A stretch of DNA of 64,000 nt from Geothrix sp. SG200 (lineage in GTDB: Bacteria > Acidobacteriota > Holophagae > Holophagales > Holophagaceae). The translations under genes and the position numbers were made by a program. Below the pieces are notes generated by a model. The model worked only from the letters and a program-made list of their open reading frames with translations, did not search any database and was not told the origin of the DNA. This document shows positions 63,996-64,000 of this stretch, piece by piece. The stretch spans positions 237,624-301,623 of the forward strand of contig NZ_JAKZFR010000004.1 of NCBI RefSeq assembly GCF_022808935.1, read 5' to 3'. Each line of letters opens with the position of its first letter. Position 1 is the stretch's first letter.

Positions 63996-64000
63996 CGTAC

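Noticed and set aside
43768..64000. Regular repeats suggesting a CRISPR array
   Set aside because: Repeats are about 124 bases, imperfect and internally palindromic with GTTAGGC cores, and the intervals are 100-1200 bases with genes. This is an attC array, not CRISPR.

Overview
The window is a high-GC bacterial chromosome segment that changes character at about 43.8 kb. The GC-rich left part carries a complex I operon, a fused trehalose synthase, a SAH riboswitch ahead of ahcY and scattered housekeeping genes. This mix fits an Acidobacteriota lineage, possibly Holophagae (Geothrix-like). That placement is inference from gene content and codon use; no rRNA is present to confirm it.

Region by region: (1) 1-6209 is the tail of a nuo operon, nuoI (cut) through nuoN. 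(2) 6323-10303 is a MacA-like adaptor, a MacB-type permease without an ATPase domain, and an MFS exporter. (3) 10423-25828 holds a NIT-HAMP receptor-like protein, tpx, otsB and a membrane-sensor/OtsA fusion, an MscS channel, a MocR regulator, a branched-chain aminotransferase, a triheme cytochrome, a CHASE2 adenylate cyclase and a radical SAM enzyme. (4) 25829-27106 holds two tRNA-Ser genes on opposite strands; each has a duplicated copy of its own 3' end plus terminator, separated by a conserved, apparently structured spacer. (5) 27110-43118 is mixed metabolism and stress: peptidase, radC, comEA, ahcY, a caspase-like protease, NUDIX, SDR, glutaminase, rlmF, methyltransferases and acetyltransferases.

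(6) From about 43.77 kb to the right edge lies a long integron gene-cassette array. I count 30 attC sites. Twenty-eight are about 124 bp, three of these decayed and two of a distinct subfamily; two are 60-bp sites of another type. At least 28 genes lie between them, all on the minus strand. No integrase gene or attI site is in the window. Because every cassette reads leftwards, the integrase and Pc promoter are expected to the right of position 64000, and 43.1-44.2 kb is the old, decaying distal end. GC content drops and varies from cassette to cassette.

Most cassettes encode small single-domain or unknown proteins: NTF2-like, cupin, YciI, TspO, OsmC, small membrane proteins, secreted proteins and lipoproteins. 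A subset looks like defence or toxin functions: a RES-domain protein, a TIR-like nucleotide-binding protein, a DUF5677-like protein and a zinc-ribbon protein with a DUF4145-like C-terminus. In eight cassettes the gene's TAA stop codon lies inside the attC core heptamer. The array and the tRNA-Ser/structured-spacer modules are the two most unusual things here.
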